A stretch of DNA of 64,000 nt, taken from the NCBI RefSeq assembly GCF_037104765.1, contig NZ_JBAWSY010000006.1, positions 124,001 through 188,000 on the forward strand. Reading direction: 5' to 3'. The position numbers were made by a program, and so were the translations under genes. How positions within the stretch are numbered: the first letter of the stretch is position 1; every line of letters begins with the position of its first letter. Of the stretch, positions 8,475 to 17,724 are shown piece by piece. The stretch comes from Psychrobacillus mangrovi. GTDB taxonomy: Bacteria > Bacillota > Bacilli > Bacillales_A > Planococcaceae. The notes below the pieces were generated by a model, which worked only from the letters and a program-made list of their open reading frames with translations, was not told the DNA's origin and searched no databases.

Positions 8475-9731
8475 TTAATTTGCTTCGACCATTTCAATAT
8501 TCCTCTTTTTATGTTCATCATATACGTTTAATGCGACCTGTAAACTTTCGCCTTTATTAACATTAAAGCCTTTCCGAATAAGCGTTGCTTCTAATGCTGC
8601 AAGAACATGAAGAATATTTTTCTTGCGGGAACTATATCCCATTGTCCCAATCCTCCAAATCTTACCTTGAAGCGGTCCAAAAGAACTGGCAATTTCAACT
8701 TCAAAATCTTCTAACATCATGGAACGTATCTCTTCGCCGTCAATACCTGCAGGAATCTCTATTGCGGTAACAACAGGGAGCTTATGCTTTTCATCACCAA
8801 ATATTTCTAAGCCCATCGCTTTAATTCCTGCAACTAATGCTCTTTCATTTAACTTATGTCGAGCAAATCGGTTTTCAAGTCCTTCTTCAAGAATAATACG
8901 AAGCCCTTCTCTTAAAGCATATTGCATACTTGTCGCTTCAGTATGATGATTAAGACGGACAGGACTCCAATAATCCTGAAGCTGCGCTAAATCAAAATAA
9001 TTACTGATAATTCGATTGTTAGATGACTCGCTCTGAGATGTTCTTAAGCCCAATTCAATACTTTTTCTTTTATTTATAACTTCTTCAATTCGATTGTTAT
9101 AAGTAATCGGAGCTAATCCGGATGGAACAGATAAGCATTTTTGCGTACCGCCAATAACTGCATCAAGCTTGAGTTCATCCACCTTGAGGTCGACTCCGCC
9201 CAATGATGCTACAGCATCGACAACTAACAGAACATCTGCATTTCGGCAGGCTTCTCCAATTTCCTTTAACGGCTGCATGCAGCTAGTTGAAGTTTCAGCA
9301 TGAACGATGGCAACTATTTTTGGAGAAACCTCATGAATCTTATTGATCACATCTTCCGGGTCAAAAACCTCTCCCCAAGGAACCTCCATTGTCGTCACCT
9401 CTGCCCCATAACGCTGGCAGATTTCAGTTAAAAGATAGCCAAAACGGCCGTATATCGGAACTAGAACCTTGTCTCCAGGCTCAATAATACTGCATAGGAC
9501 TGCTTCGATGCCTGCTCTGGAAGTTCCGTCAACCGGGAATGCCCAGCGATTATCTGTTTGAAATACATCTCGAAGCATTTCCATTGTTTCATTCATGATA
9601 TTCGTAAATGCAGGATCAAATTGTCCTAAAATCGGGGTAGCCATCGCTCTCAATACTCTCGGATCGACTTCTACCGGTCCTGGTGTCATAATTGTTCTAA
9701 GTGGGACATTTAAATCTCTGTACTTGGTCAT
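8475..9731 (-). CDS. pucG: (S)-ureidoglycine--glyoxylate aminotransferase (PucG)
   Basis: 418 residues of a class V, PLP-dependent aminotransferase. It contains MTPGPVEVDPRVLRAM at the N-terminus, the PLP-contact region VDAVASLGGV and the Schiff-base lysine in GGTQKCLSVPSGLAP. Length and sequence match PucG of Bacillus subtilis, which transfers the amino group between (S)-ureidoglycine and glyoxylate in purine/allantoin breakdown; it was earlier annotated as alanine-glyoxylate or serine-glyoxylate aminotransferase. GGAGC lies upstream of the ATG. No other puc/all genes are nearby, so the physiological amino donor should be treated as probable. It is monocistronic with a strong hairpin downstream. 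Confidence 0.82.
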   Translation of the reverse strand: MTKYRDLNVPLRTIMTPGPVEVDPRVLRAMATPILGQFDPAFTNIMNETMEMLRDVFQTDNRWAFPVDGTSRAGIEAVLCSIIEPGDKVLVPIYGRFGYLLTEICQRYGAEVTTMEVPWGEVFDPEDVINKIHEVSPKIVAIVHAETSTSCMQPLKEIGEACRNADVLLVVDAVASLGGVDLKVDELKLDAVIGGTQKCLSVPSGLAPITYNNRIEEVINKRKSIELGLRTSQSESSNNRIISNYFDLAQLQDYWSPVRLNHHTEATSMQYALREGLRIILEEGLENRFARHKLNERALVAGIKAMGLEIFGDEKHKLPVVTAIEIPAGIDGEEIRSMMLEDFEVEIASSFGPLQGKIWRIGTMGYSSRKKNILHVLAALEATLIRKGFNVNKGESLQVALNVYDEHKKRNIEMVEAN

Positions 9732-10313
9732 ATATCTTAGCTCCTATTATGAATATATTTAAAATCAAATGAATAATTATAAAAAAATATTATCGTTTAA
9801 ACAATGCTATTTTTTAAAATAATAATTAATTTTAGCAGGATAAAGAGCTGGAATCAACCGACAATTTTAATAAATCATTAATAAAACATTTCCAATTTCA
9901 ATAAGGTTTTATACACAAATTATTAATACATAAAGACCTTTCGTTATGTCATGGTTCGTATTCGCTAAATGAGTAACCCCTTGTCCAAGAGAAAGATTCA
10001 TGACTTCATCAATCGTCAATCAGAAATATTAATATGGCAATGTAACTCTATTTTCATTCGAGCACTTTTTCTACTTTACCTTAAGCATAAATTGGTGCAA
10101 GTTAGTAGTGTTCATTGCGAGTAAATTATGTAAGAATGACATGGTTACTGTTCTTTTTAGGGGACAATGGGTAGCTTTTGAAGTAAAAAGACCCAACTAG
10201 TGAGTATTCCCTAGTTGGGCCTTACTTTTATAATCTCAAGCTGGGTCCATTTTTATTTAGGAAAAACTTCATTTACTTATGGTACGGTTCTCAGTGGTGT
10301 ATCTATATGTGCT
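9732..10313. other. intergenic gap, no gene seen
   Basis: 582 bp between pucG and the dehydrogenase gene. It is AT-rich near pucG (promoter side). The only clear element is the terminator at 10181-10229. No frame with a ribosome binding site is apparent. Confidence 0.5.
10181..10229 (-). terminator. terminator of the sugar ABC/dehydrogenase operon
   Basis: CCCAACTAG and CTAGTTGGG arms are extended by AAGTAA/TTACTT pairing and flanked by T on the minus strand. It lies downstream of the dehydrogenase gene. Confidence 0.7.
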
Positions 10314-11348
10314 TCATAATGTAACAACCGTATTCGTTTCTGCTGCTTCTATAATACCTAAAATAACTTTTAGAGAAGATAGTGCATCATCCCCTGTTAC
10401 GAGCGGAGTCTGATCAAGTTGAATACATTCGATAAAGGCATCAATCACACCACTATTTGTTTGATTGTTATTTGTTTGGATGTTCTCTAGTTGATATTGT
10501 ACCTTCTCCCCATCCTTTGTAATCACTTCTAATTGATATTCATCACTATGGTAGATTTTCAAAATACCTTTTTCACAATAGACGATGGTGCTATTATCTT
10601 CTTCTCCATAATACGTCCAAGAGAATGCAGCAGTTCCTAACCGCCCCTTTTTTGTTTTTAAACTACAGACGATGTTATCGCATACTTCTATCGGTTCATT
10701 GTTTTCATTTACTTTGTCGAGTGATCCTTGAAAAGCACTTACCTGATCGATTTCGTCATCTAATAAGTAATGCAATAAATCCACTTTATGGACACCTAAA
10801 TCGCCTGCTACGCCAAGACCAGAGCGTTCCTTTTGAAAGAACCATGTGGAGTTTGATTTATTTATACCCCATTGTTCTGGGCCAGAATGTCCAAACGTCG
10901 TTCTAAAAGTCAGCACTTTCCCAAGTTCTTCACTTTTTATGATTTCTTTCGCCTTTTGATGTGCGCGAGTAAATCGTTGATTGTGATCTACCATAAATTT
11001 TTTCCCGGATTGCTTTTGGGCATCAACTATTTCTTTTGCATGCTCAATCGTAAGCGCTATCGGCTTTTCACATAAAACATGCTTTCCATTTAGTAATGCT
11101 TTTGTAGAAAAGATATGATGGTATTCATTCGAAGAACAATCGCTAATTACTTGTATAGTGGGATCTGTTAGCAATTCATCCACACTTTGAACTACTGTCC
11201 CATCAAACAGACTTGCTAAAGCCTCTGCACGTTCAGGATTTCGATCATAAAAAACGATTTCGTCCACAAAAGGATTCGCTTTATATTCAGGCGCATGACG
11301 CAATTTTGTAATCGACCCACATCCAATAATGCCTACTTTTAACCCCAT
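10314..11348 (-). CDS. Gfo/Idh/MocA family oxidoreductase
   Basis: 344 residues. The N-terminal Rossmann fold has VGIIGCGSITKLRH, the EKP motif appears in HVLCEKPIAL (near residue 95), and a C-terminal alpha/beta dimerisation domain has DLGVHKVDLLHYL. These mark an NAD(P)-dependent dehydrogenase acting on a sugar or inositol-type polyol. It is the last gene of a four-gene minus-strand operon with a RbsB/A/C-type ABC transporter (10-base gap from the permease), so it probably oxidises the imported sugar or its derivative. The nearby divergent TIM-barrel isomerase fits the usual dehydrogenase-isomerase pairing. The exact substrate cannot be read from the sequence. Confidence 0.85.
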   Translation of the reverse strand: MGLKVGIIGCGSITKLRHAPEYKANPFVDEIVFYDRNPERAEALASLFDGTVVQSVDELLTDPTIQVISDCSSNEYHHIFSTKALLNGKHVLCEKPIALTIEHAKEIVDAQKQSGKKFMVDHNQRFTRAHQKAKEIIKSEELGKVLTFRTTFGHSGPEQWGINKSNSTWFFQKERSGLGVAGDLGVHKVDLLHYLLDDEIDQVSAFQGSLDKVNENNEPIEVCDNIVCSLKTKKGRLGTAAFSWTYYGEEDNSTIVYCEKGILKIYHSDEYQLEVITKDGEKVQYQLENIQTNNNQTNSGVIDAFIECIQLDQTPLVTGDDALSSLKVILGIIEAAETNTVVTL

Positions 11349-11358
11349 ATGATCACTC

Positions 11359-12333
11359 CTACTCTCTCTTTTGGAATACTACTGCAATAATAATTATTAA
11401 ACCTTTTACAAACCCTTGTAGGTATGGGGAAACATTCATTAAATTCATCATGTTATTCAGAATACCTAAAATAAGTACTCCGAATAGTGTTCCAATAATT
11501 TTACCACGGCCACCTGTCATTCTTGTACCACCAATAATAACGGCAGCGATAGCATCTAGTTCATATTGAACTCCTGAACTTGAAGATGAAATAGAGTTTA
11601 AGCGGGATGTTTCAATGATCGCTGCAACACTTACTAATAAGCCTGCTAAACTATAGACACCGATTTTAATACGGTCCACACGAATCGCTGAAAGTAATGC
11701 TGCTTTTTCATTACTTCCAAGTGCGTACACATATCTTCCGAAGCGCGTCTTATGCATTAACATATAAACCAGTGCGGTCATGACGAAGAAAATAATAACA
11801 GGATAATCAAATATCCATAAATCATTATTCGCAATTGCAGTAAATCCTTGCACTTCTCCTGAAACGCTTCCACCTTCAGCAATATACAAGGCAATGGATC
11901 GCGCTGATGCCATCATTCCTAATGTGGCGATAAATGAGGCAATCCTTCCTTTTGCAACCATTAACCCGTTCAAGAATCCTGCAAAGGAACCTACGACTAA
12001 TGCAGTGAAAATACCAACTAGTATACTACCCGAGGCATTTAATGCTAAAACCGTAATAACACCAACTAGTGCTAGGACAGATCCAACCGACAAGTCAATC
12101 CCACCTGAAAGCATAACGACTGTCATCCCTAAAGCGACTATACCTATAATAGAAACTTGCATGAGTATATTGAGTTGGTTGTTCATATCTAAAAATCTAG
12201 GACTCATAATAGAAGATGCGATAAAAATAATAATGAAAGCTATAATGACGCTATATTCTGACCATAGCCATGTGAGACGACTTTTGGCATTTGAAACTTG
12301 CGGACGATATTCTTTAACATTTATATTAGCCAC
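11359..12333 (-). CDS. sugar ABC transporter permease (RbsC-like)
   Basis: 324 residues of a BPD_transp_2 permease with eight or more hydrophobic helices, containing LGMTVVMLSGGIDLSVGSV and GGTRMTGGRGKIIGTLFG, both diagnostic for RbsC/XylH-type sugar permeases. I chose GTG 12333 because GGGAGGT lies 8 bases upstream and the length then equals RbsC; the ATG frames further upstream are inside the ATPase gene. The gene overlaps the ATPase by 8 bases, which points to translational coupling. It works in the membrane with the ATPase and the binding lipoprotein encoded upstream. Confidence 0.85.
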   Translation of the reverse strand: MANINVKEYRPQVSNAKSRLTWLWSEYSVIIAFIIIFIASSIMSPRFLDMNNQLNILMQVSIIGIVALGMTVVMLSGGIDLSVGSVLALVGVITVLALNASGSILVGIFTALVVGSFAGFLNGLMVAKGRIASFIATLGMMASARSIALYIAEGGSVSGEVQGFTAIANNDLWIFDYPVIIFFVMTALVYMLMHKTRFGRYVYALGSNEKAALLSAIRVDRIKIGVYSLAGLLVSVAAIIETSRLNSISSSSSGVQYELDAIAAVIIGGTRMTGGRGKIIGTLFGVLILGILNNMMNLMNVSPYLQGFVKGLIIIIAVVFQKRE

Positions 12334-13840
12334 TTGTTGCGACCTCCCTTTTCGAGCCAGTTGCATAATGCATAATTTCTTCTTCCGTTGCTTCTTCACC
12401 GTTAAACCTTGCTGTTATTTCTCCTTGGTACATCACATGTATCGTATGACATAGCCTCATTACTTCAGGAGCCTCCGAAGACAATATGATCACCGATTTT
12501 CCTTGTTCGGCCAATGCCACAATTTGCTGATAAATCTCTTGCTTCGCTCCAACGTCAATCCCTTGAGTCGGGTTATCAAATATGAGTATATCTGCCCCTA
12601 CTTCAAGCCATTTGGCGATGATTACTTTTTGTTGGTTACCACCACTTAACTTATCGATTGTGATACGAGGGTTGTGTACTTTGATATTCAGCAGTTCCTT
12701 ATAATATTGAAATTTATCCCGTTCGTCATTATCTTGGATAAAGCCAGATTTCTCAAAATTTCCTATGGAAGATAAACTCATGTTATGAATCACACTTAAA
12801 TCTTTTATGATTGCATTTTCTTTTCGATCTTTTGGAACAAGACCTATACCTGCCTTTACGGCTTTTCGGGGATGATCTATTTTTACCAACTGATTATGGA
12901 TCTTTATCTCACCAGTGTATTTTTTTCGATATCCGAATATGCTTTCAAACAGCTCTGTCCTACCGTCTCCAGCTAGGCCAGTAAAACCTACAATTTCCCC
13001 TTTTTTCACCTGAAAATGAATGTCCTTAAACAATTCTTGACTTGTTAAATTGTTCACTTCTAGTAATACTGGGCCAAATGAATGTTCATGTACAAAACGA
13101 TTTTGAGAGATAGATTTTCCAACCATTAGCTTGGTAATTGTATCTAAGTCCTCCTGTTCAATGTCGCCAGTCTTAATCATTTCTCCGTCACGTAATACGG
13201 TATAACGGTCACATACTTCCTTAATTTCCTTTAGTTTATGGGATATATAAATAATTGAGATGCCCGATTTCTTTAAGCTCTTCATTAATTCAAATAAACG
13301 ATTTACTTCATGTTCTGCTAATGAGGTTGTAGGTTCATCCATAATGATAAGCGTGGATTTATGAAGAAGCGCCTTGGATATTTCTATCAATTGTTTATAG
13401 GAAGTTGCTAAATTTCTTACGTATTCTTTCGGATCGATGTCTACTCCAAGCTTTGATAAGATTTCATGAGTTTGCTGACACATCTCTTCCACTTTTAAAA
13501 AGCCGACTTTGTTTCGAAGTTCTGATCCTAAAAACATATTCTCATAGACTTTGAGGTCAGAAACCATGTTTAGTTCTTGATGGATAAAGCTAATCCCTTG
13601 CTCTTGAGATACTCTAGGATTGGCCATCCGGACTTCTTGATCGTTTATGTAAATAGTGCCACTATTAGGTTGATGGACTCCACCTAAAATATTCATCAAA
13701 GTGGATTTTCCGGCACCATTTTCACCTAACAATGCATGAATCTCACCTTTTTCAATCAGAAGAGACACATTCTTTAATACGGGTACACCATTAAATGACT
13801 TGTTCATGTTCTCCATTTTTATAAAAGGATTTTCAGCCAT
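12326..13840 (-). CDS. sugar ABC transporter ATP-binding protein (RbsA-like)
   Basis: 504 residues with two fused ABC domains. Domain 1 has Walker A LLGENGAGKSTLMN (about 35-48), a Q-loop in ISFIHQELNM and Walker B LIIMDEPTTSLAEHE. Domain 2 has the usual degenerate Walker A (FTGLAGDGRTEL), a signature LSGGNQQKVIIAKWL and ILIFDNPTQGIDVGAK. This is the RbsA/MglA/XylG class that energises monosaccharide import. AAGGAGG precedes the ATG. It sits 78 bases after the binding-protein gene and overlaps the permease gene. Confidence 0.88.
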   Translation of the reverse strand: MAENPFIKMENMNKSFNGVPVLKNVSLLIEKGEIHALLGENGAGKSTLMNILGGVHQPNSGTIYINDQEVRMANPRVSQEQGISFIHQELNMVSDLKVYENMFLGSELRNKVGFLKVEEMCQQTHEILSKLGVDIDPKEYVRNLATSYKQLIEISKALLHKSTLIIMDEPTTSLAEHEVNRLFELMKSLKKSGISIIYISHKLKEIKEVCDRYTVLRDGEMIKTGDIEQEDLDTITKLMVGKSISQNRFVHEHSFGPVLLEVNNLTSQELFKDIHFQVKKGEIVGFTGLAGDGRTELFESIFGYRKKYTGEIKIHNQLVKIDHPRKAVKAGIGLVPKDRKENAIIKDLSVIHNMSLSSIGNFEKSGFIQDNDERDKFQYYKELLNIKVHNPRITIDKLSGGNQQKVIIAKWLEVGADILIFDNPTQGIDVGAKQEIYQQIVALAEQGKSVIILSSEAPEVMRLCHTIHVMYQGEITARFNGEEATEEEIMHYATGSKREVATSG

Positions 13841-13918
13841 AGTATTTATCCCTCCTTATATAGGAAAAGAGGAAATACAACAACTGTTTACACAACCATT
13901 GTATTTCCTGTTATTCAT

Positions 13919-14887
13919 TTAGAATTTAGATTCCGGATCATAGAACTCATCCACGTTTTCTTTTGTTACTTGAGTAGCTTCTTTTACGACCATCGACTCT
14001 TTTGGTTCATTCCCTTTTGCAATATCCGCTGCAATTTTCACTGCATCTTCCACCATCGTTGGAGAGTAAAGGAAAGTAGCTTTCATAAGACCGTCTGCCT
14101 TGATATCTTCAAATACCGCTTTACCGCCACCAGCACCAGTTACAAATTGAATGTCTGTACGTTTTGCTTCTTTAATAGCTTGAAGTACACCAAGCGCCAT
14201 TCCATCATCTTGTGTAAATACAGCATCTATTTGCGGATGAGCTTGTAAAATGTTTTGCATCACTTCTAACGATTTTTCAGTTGAGAAGTCACCACTCTGT
14301 GAAGCAATAATTTCCATTCCTTCTGCACTTTCCATCGCTTCTTTAAAACCTGACCCGCGTTGTTCTGTAACTGAACTTGGTGGACCTGAAATTTCTACAA
14401 CTTTTCCTTTGCCGTTTAATTTCTCTACAAAGTACTTACCAGCATTTACGCCGATTCCTTCATTGTCACCTTTAACAACAACTGTAGCCGCATCATTTTC
14501 AAGCTCACGGTCCACAATTACTAAAGGAATTCCAGCATCTTTTATTTTTTGTCCTACAGGAGAAAGTGCTGCTGACTCAATTGGAAGCATAACGATAACG
14601 TCCACACCTTGTGCAATCAAATCGTCTACATCGTTTGCTTGTTTGTTTGGATCAGCGGCATTTGTCATCACATATTCAATGCCATCGCTATCTTTAAGTG
14701 CTTTTGCTTGCTTTTCTGCACTATCAATTAGTGCTCCCATCCATCCATGTGTTGCTGAAGGTAATGAAATACCGATTTTTAGCGTTTCATCTTCTTTTCC
14801 ATCTGCAGTATTCGTATCATCACTACAAGCTGACATAATAAAGACTGTTACTAAAGATAAACATAAAATTAGAAATTTCTTCAACAC
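13919..14887 (-). CDS. sugar ABC transporter substrate-binding lipoprotein (RbsB-like)
   Basis: 322 residues with a lipoprotein signal peptide (hydrophobic LILCLSLVTVFIM then lipobox SAC, Cys near 21). The mature part is a periplasmic-binding-protein type 1 fold: IGISLPSATHGWM, VIVMLPIESAALSP, VFTQDDGMALGVLQAI. This is the Peripla_BP_4 group that binds ribose, galactose, allose, inositol and similar sugars. GGGGGA precedes GTG 14887 and TTG 14884; either may be used. It is the first gene of the operon and has a perfect 14-bp palindrome 36 bases upstream of the start, the likely LacI operator. Confidence 0.87.
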   Translation of the reverse strand: MLKKFLILCLSLVTVFIMSACSDDTNTADGKEDETLKIGISLPSATHGWMGALIDSAEKQAKALKDSDGIEYVMTNAADPNKQANDVDDLIAQGVDVIVMLPIESAALSPVGQKIKDAGIPLVIVDRELENDAATVVVKGDNEGIGVNAGKYFVEKLNGKGKVVEISGPPSSVTEQRGSGFKEAMESAEGMEIIASQSGDFSTEKSLEVMQNILQAHPQIDAVFTQDDGMALGVLQAIKEAKRTDIQFVTGAGGGKAVFEDIKADGLMKATFLYSPTMVEDAVKIAADIAKGNEPKESMVVKEATQVTKENVDEFYDPESKF

Positions 14888-14922
14888 TATTCCCCCTTGA
14901 ATTTAGTGAACTGTTCCCCTTT

Positions 14923-14936
14923 TGTAATCGATTACA
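14923..14936. promoter_or_regulatory. LacI-family operator O1, TGTAATCGATTACA
   Basis: Perfect 14-bp palindrome with the central CG typical of LacI-family operators, just upstream of the binding-protein gene. Two related sites flank the LacI and isomerase genes. Confidence 0.75.
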
Positions 14937-14940
14937 TTAG

Positions 14941-15002
14941 CAACTAAGGGCAACGCTCTATTATTAATCCCTTTTAATAACAGAGCGCTGAACTTAGTTG
15001 TT
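14941..15002 (-). terminator. large hairpin after the LacI gene
   Basis: Arms AACTAAG...CGCTCT...TTATTAA and TTAATAA...AGAGCG...CTTAGTT form a long imperfect stem directly after the regulator stop codon. There is no T-run, so it may be a processing or weak termination structure separating lacI from the ABC operon. Confidence 0.5.
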
Positions 15003-15007
15003 TATCC

Positions 15008-15991
15008 TCATGTAGATTCTCGAATTACTAATTCATGGTTCAATATGACATTATCCACATCATTCCCTCTGATTTTATCGATTAACATTTCCGCCGCCAC
15101 CGTACCCATCTTATACATAGGCTGAGCAATCGTTGTGAGCGTAGGATTTGTCATATTTGAAAAATCAATTTTGTCAAAACCTACTACTGCAATATCATTT
15201 GGTACATGTAATCCAGAAGCATTTATTTCTTTGAGTGCCCCAATTGCCAAAAGGTCCGATACAGCGAATATCGCTGTTGGGCGATCGTGTAAACCGAGTA
15301 TCTTTTTCATCGCCTGTTGTCCATGCTCAAATCCTAGATGCTTTGTATAAAGGATATAATCGTTGTTCAAAGGTATACCATGTTCTTCTAATGCTCGTTG
15401 ATACCCCATTTCCCTCTGTCTCGAATATAAAAATCTTTCATCTGAATTCATAAGGGCAATTTTTTTATGACCGATTTGAATCAAGTGCTTTACCGCCCGA
15501 TAAGAGGCTTCTTCATTATCTATCGTCACGTATGGAATCCCACTATCGACGTTATACTCACTACATTGAATAATAGAATACTTTTCTGCTAGCTCTTTTA
15601 ATGTTTCGATATTTACCGCAGGATCCATAGAAATAATTCCATCCGCCATCTTTTTCCTCACAAGGTCAAAGTAAATATTCTCTTTTTCAGGATTGGAATC
15701 TGTTTCACATAACAAGATATTGTAATTCTGACTAAGAGCAACATTTTCGATTCCTTTTATAATTTCCAAATAGAACGGATTGGATATGCTCGGGATTAAT
15801 ATTAAAAGAATTCGACTTTCTGAATTCCTTAGATTTCTCCCTAACATACTAGGTTCATAATTTAAATTTTTTATAGCGTCTTCTACTTTTATTCGCGTTT
15901 TTGAAGATACTGTATTCTGTCCGTTTAGTACCCTCGATACTGTCGCTACAGATACACCTGCTTGTTTAGCCACCTGCTGGATGTTTGTCAT
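15008..15991 (-). CDS. LacI-family transcriptional regulator
   Basis: 327 residues. The N-terminal helix-turn-helix IQQVAKQAGVSVATVSRVLNG (residues 4-24) and hinge NYEPSMLGRNLR are followed by a sugar-binding type 1 domain with DGIISMDPAV, AIFAVSDLLAIGALKEI and the C-terminal LIDKI. It is a repressor expected to respond to the sugar carried by the neighbouring transporter. Three related 14-bp palindromes lie before the ABC operon, before this gene and before the divergent isomerase gene, so it probably controls all of them, including itself. Confidence 0.88.
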   Translation of the reverse strand: MTNIQQVAKQAGVSVATVSRVLNGQNTVSSKTRIKVEDAIKNLNYEPSMLGRNLRNSESRILLILIPSISNPFYLEIIKGIENVALSQNYNILLCETDSNPEKENIYFDLVRKKMADGIISMDPAVNIETLKELAEKYSIIQCSEYNVDSGIPYVTIDNEEASYRAVKHLIQIGHKKIALMNSDERFLYSRQREMGYQRALEEHGIPLNNDYILYTKHLGFEHGQQAMKKILGLHDRPTAIFAVSDLLAIGALKEINASGLHVPNDIAVVGFDKIDFSNMTNPTLTTIAQPMYKMGTVAAEMLIDKIRGNDVDNVILNHELVIREST

Positions 15992-16032
15992 CTTCGAAGT
16001 CTCACTTTCTATGATTTCATTGAAAGAAAAAA

Positions 16033-16046
16033 TGAAATCGTTTACA
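16033..16046. promoter_or_regulatory. LacI-family operator O2, TGAAATCGTTTACA
   Basis: Differs from the perfect palindrome at 14923 in two symmetric positions. It lies 42 bases upstream of the LacI gene start and suggests autoregulation. Confidence 0.65.
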
Positions 16047-16140
16047 TTTACATGTTATTATATTCCGAATTATGCGTCAATATAAATTTTTTATTAGAAA
16101 TAACTATTGATTTACTTGAATATTTTATATATGTTAATAA

Positions 16141-16154
16141 TGTAATGGTTTACA
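16141..16154. promoter_or_regulatory. LacI-family operator O3, TGTAATGGTTTACA
   Basis: Two mismatches to TGTAATCGATTACA. It lies 36 bases upstream of the isomerase start on the plus strand, in the lacI/isomerase divergent region. Confidence 0.65.
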
Positions 16155-16190
16155 TTACTGTATATTCTGACAAATGAAGGAGGTATTTCT

Positions 16191-17159
16191 TTGAAATTAG
16201 GTGTTTTTACCGTACTCTTCTCCGATAAAAACTTTGAAGACATGTTAAGTTATGTTTCTTCTAAAGGTATAGAAGCAATTGAATTAGGTACTGGAGGCTA
16301 TCCTGGTGATGCTCATTGTAAAGTAGATGAACTTCTAAACGATGACACGAAATTGCAAAGCTTCAAGCAAAAGATCAGCGACTATGGATTAATCATCAGT
16401 GCCCTAAGCTGCCATGCAAACCCACTCCATCCACAGAAAAAAATCGCAGAGCCCGCGGATGAATTATTTGTAAAAACCATACATTTAGCATCCAAGCTAG
16501 GCGTTCCAGTAGTTAATACATTTTCAGGATGTCCAGGAGATCATGAAAATGCCCTTTATCCTAACTGGCCAGTAGCTCCTTGGCCACATGATTTCCAAGA
16601 GATATTAAAATGGCAATGGGAAGAAAAACTAATTCCTTACTGGAAAGAAAAAAATGATTTAGCACAATCACTTAACGTAAAGATCGGTTTAGAACTACAT
16701 GGAGGATTCTCTGTACATACTCCTGCTACACTATTGCGATTAAGAGAAGCCTGCGGTCCTATGATCGGCGCTAATCTTGACCCTAGCCATATGTGGTGGC
16801 AAGGTATTGACCCAATTGAAGCCATTAAAATACTTGGACGTGAGAACGCCATCCATCATTTCCATGCAAAAGATACAATTATCGATCAGCAAAACATGAA
16901 CCGAAATGGTCTTACAGATATGACCGACTACGCCAATATGCGTGACCGTGCATGGTATTTTAGATCTGTTGGTTTTGGACACGATCAAAAAACATGGGCA
17001 GACATCATTAGTATTCTACGACTTTATGGTTATGATTATGTCGTAAGTATCGAACATGAGGATGGGTTAATGTCGATTGAAGAGGGATTCACAAAAGCAG
17101 TCGAAAATTTAAAACCGATAATTGTGAAAGATTCTATCAGTCAGATGTGGTGGACTTAA
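16191..17159 (+). CDS. sugar phosphate isomerase/epimerase (xylose isomerase-like TIM barrel)
   Basis: 322 residues from TTG 16191, which is preceded by a consensus AAGGAGG. It is an AP_endonuc_2 TIM barrel: GIEAIELGTGGYPGDAHC near the N-terminus, metal-site residues in KIGLELHGGFSVH and GANLDPSHMWWQGIDP, and HFHAKD and SIEHED near the end. Such enzymes isomerise or epimerise ketoses or inosose-like compounds and often pair with a Gfo/Idh/MocA dehydrogenase. It is divergent from the LacI gene and has a matching operator in front, so it belongs to the same sugar pathway. The exact substrate is unknown. Confidence 0.85.
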   Translation: MKLGVFTVLFSDKNFEDMLSYVSSKGIEAIELGTGGYPGDAHCKVDELLNDDTKLQSFKQKISDYGLIISALSCHANPLHPQKKIAEPADELFVKTIHLASKLGVPVVNTFSGCPGDHENALYPNWPVAPWPHDFQEILKWQWEEKLIPYWKEKNDLAQSLNVKIGLELHGGFSVHTPATLLRLREACGPMIGANLDPSHMWWQGIDPIEAIKILGRENAIHHFHAKDTIIDQQNMNRNGLTDMTDYANMRDRAWYFRSVGFGHDQKTWADIISILRLYGYDYVVSIEHEDGLMSIEEGFTKAVENLKPIIVKDSISQMWWT

Positions 17160-17170
17160 GCGGAGAGATA

Positions 17171-17212
17171 TATTAAACTCCTCTCTTGTACGTAACAGAG
17201 AGGAGTTTTAAT
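17171..17212 (+). terminator. rho-independent terminator of isomerase gene
   Basis: AAACTCCTCTCT (17175-17186) pairs perfectly with AGAGAGGAGTTT (17197-17208), followed by TTAATTT. Confidence 0.85.
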
Positions 17213-17366
17213 TTATGGTAATAATGTCATCACTGCAAAGAAATGCAATATGGATGCAGCAAGCACAAAAATATGCCAGACAGCATGATGATACGTAAAT
17301 CCGCGTCATACATAGAAAACTGCACCAACTGTATAGAGCAAACCACCTACAGCCAGATAAATTATG
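17213..17366 (-). pseudogene. 3' fragment of a hemolysin III/TrhA gene
   Basis: About 150 bp nearly identical to the 3' end of the intact hlyIII/trhA gene at 20962-21600. The minus-strand frame ends FVLAASILHFFAVMTLLP-stop. It lacks the 5' three-quarters of the gene and the conserved Trp codon in FYVWRG has become TGA, so it is dead. It abuts the terminator of the isomerase gene. Confidence 0.8.
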
Positions 17367-17371
17367 TATAA

Positions 17372-17485
17372 ATAAACTCATATAGCGCAAACACTGTTGC
17401 TCATAGTTTCATCGAATCAGGATTATTTAACAAAGACGTTATAAATGATTTCTATGATGGTTTAGCAGCAAACATAGCGAAATAA
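17372..17485 (+). pseudogene. C-terminal coding remnant of unknown protein
   Basis: Plus-strand frame with no start, ending HSFIESGLFNKDVINDFYDG then LAANIAK-stop, with protein-like composition. A terminator hairpin with six T follows at 17529. It looks like the tail of a gene truncated at the junction with the hemolysin III fragment. I do not recognise the family. Confidence 0.35.
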
Positions 17486-17528
17486 TTAGTTACACAAAAA
17501 AAATATTTTCAACATTTTTAAGCCACTT

Positions 17529-17555
17529 TCTGTTTGCTCAGAAACAGATTTTTTA
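17529..17555 (+). terminator. terminator hairpin
   Basis: TCTGTTT, a 6-base loop and AAACAGA, followed by TTTTTT. It lies downstream of the coding remnant ending at 17485. Confidence 0.65.
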
Positions 17556-17724
17556 GTGTGAATTTTATATTATTGCTATCTCAAGTGATACCTTCAGAAT
17601 GCTGCCATGTATGGTTTTATACCTCCTCTACCTCTAAATACTATCCAAGTCCCATTTCAACGATTTATTCCGGCATCCCCTACACCTCTTTTACCTAAAA
17701 AATGGTATATATTTGGAAGTCTCT

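Noticed and set aside
11894..12454. 186-codon plus frame
   Set aside because: Antisense of the RbsC-like permease and RbsA-like ATPase; composition typical of a shadow frame.
17208..17390. 60-codon minus frame rich in Cys/Ser
   Set aside because: It is a shifted frame of the hemolysin III fragment; the same shadow occurs inside the intact gene at 20939-21151.
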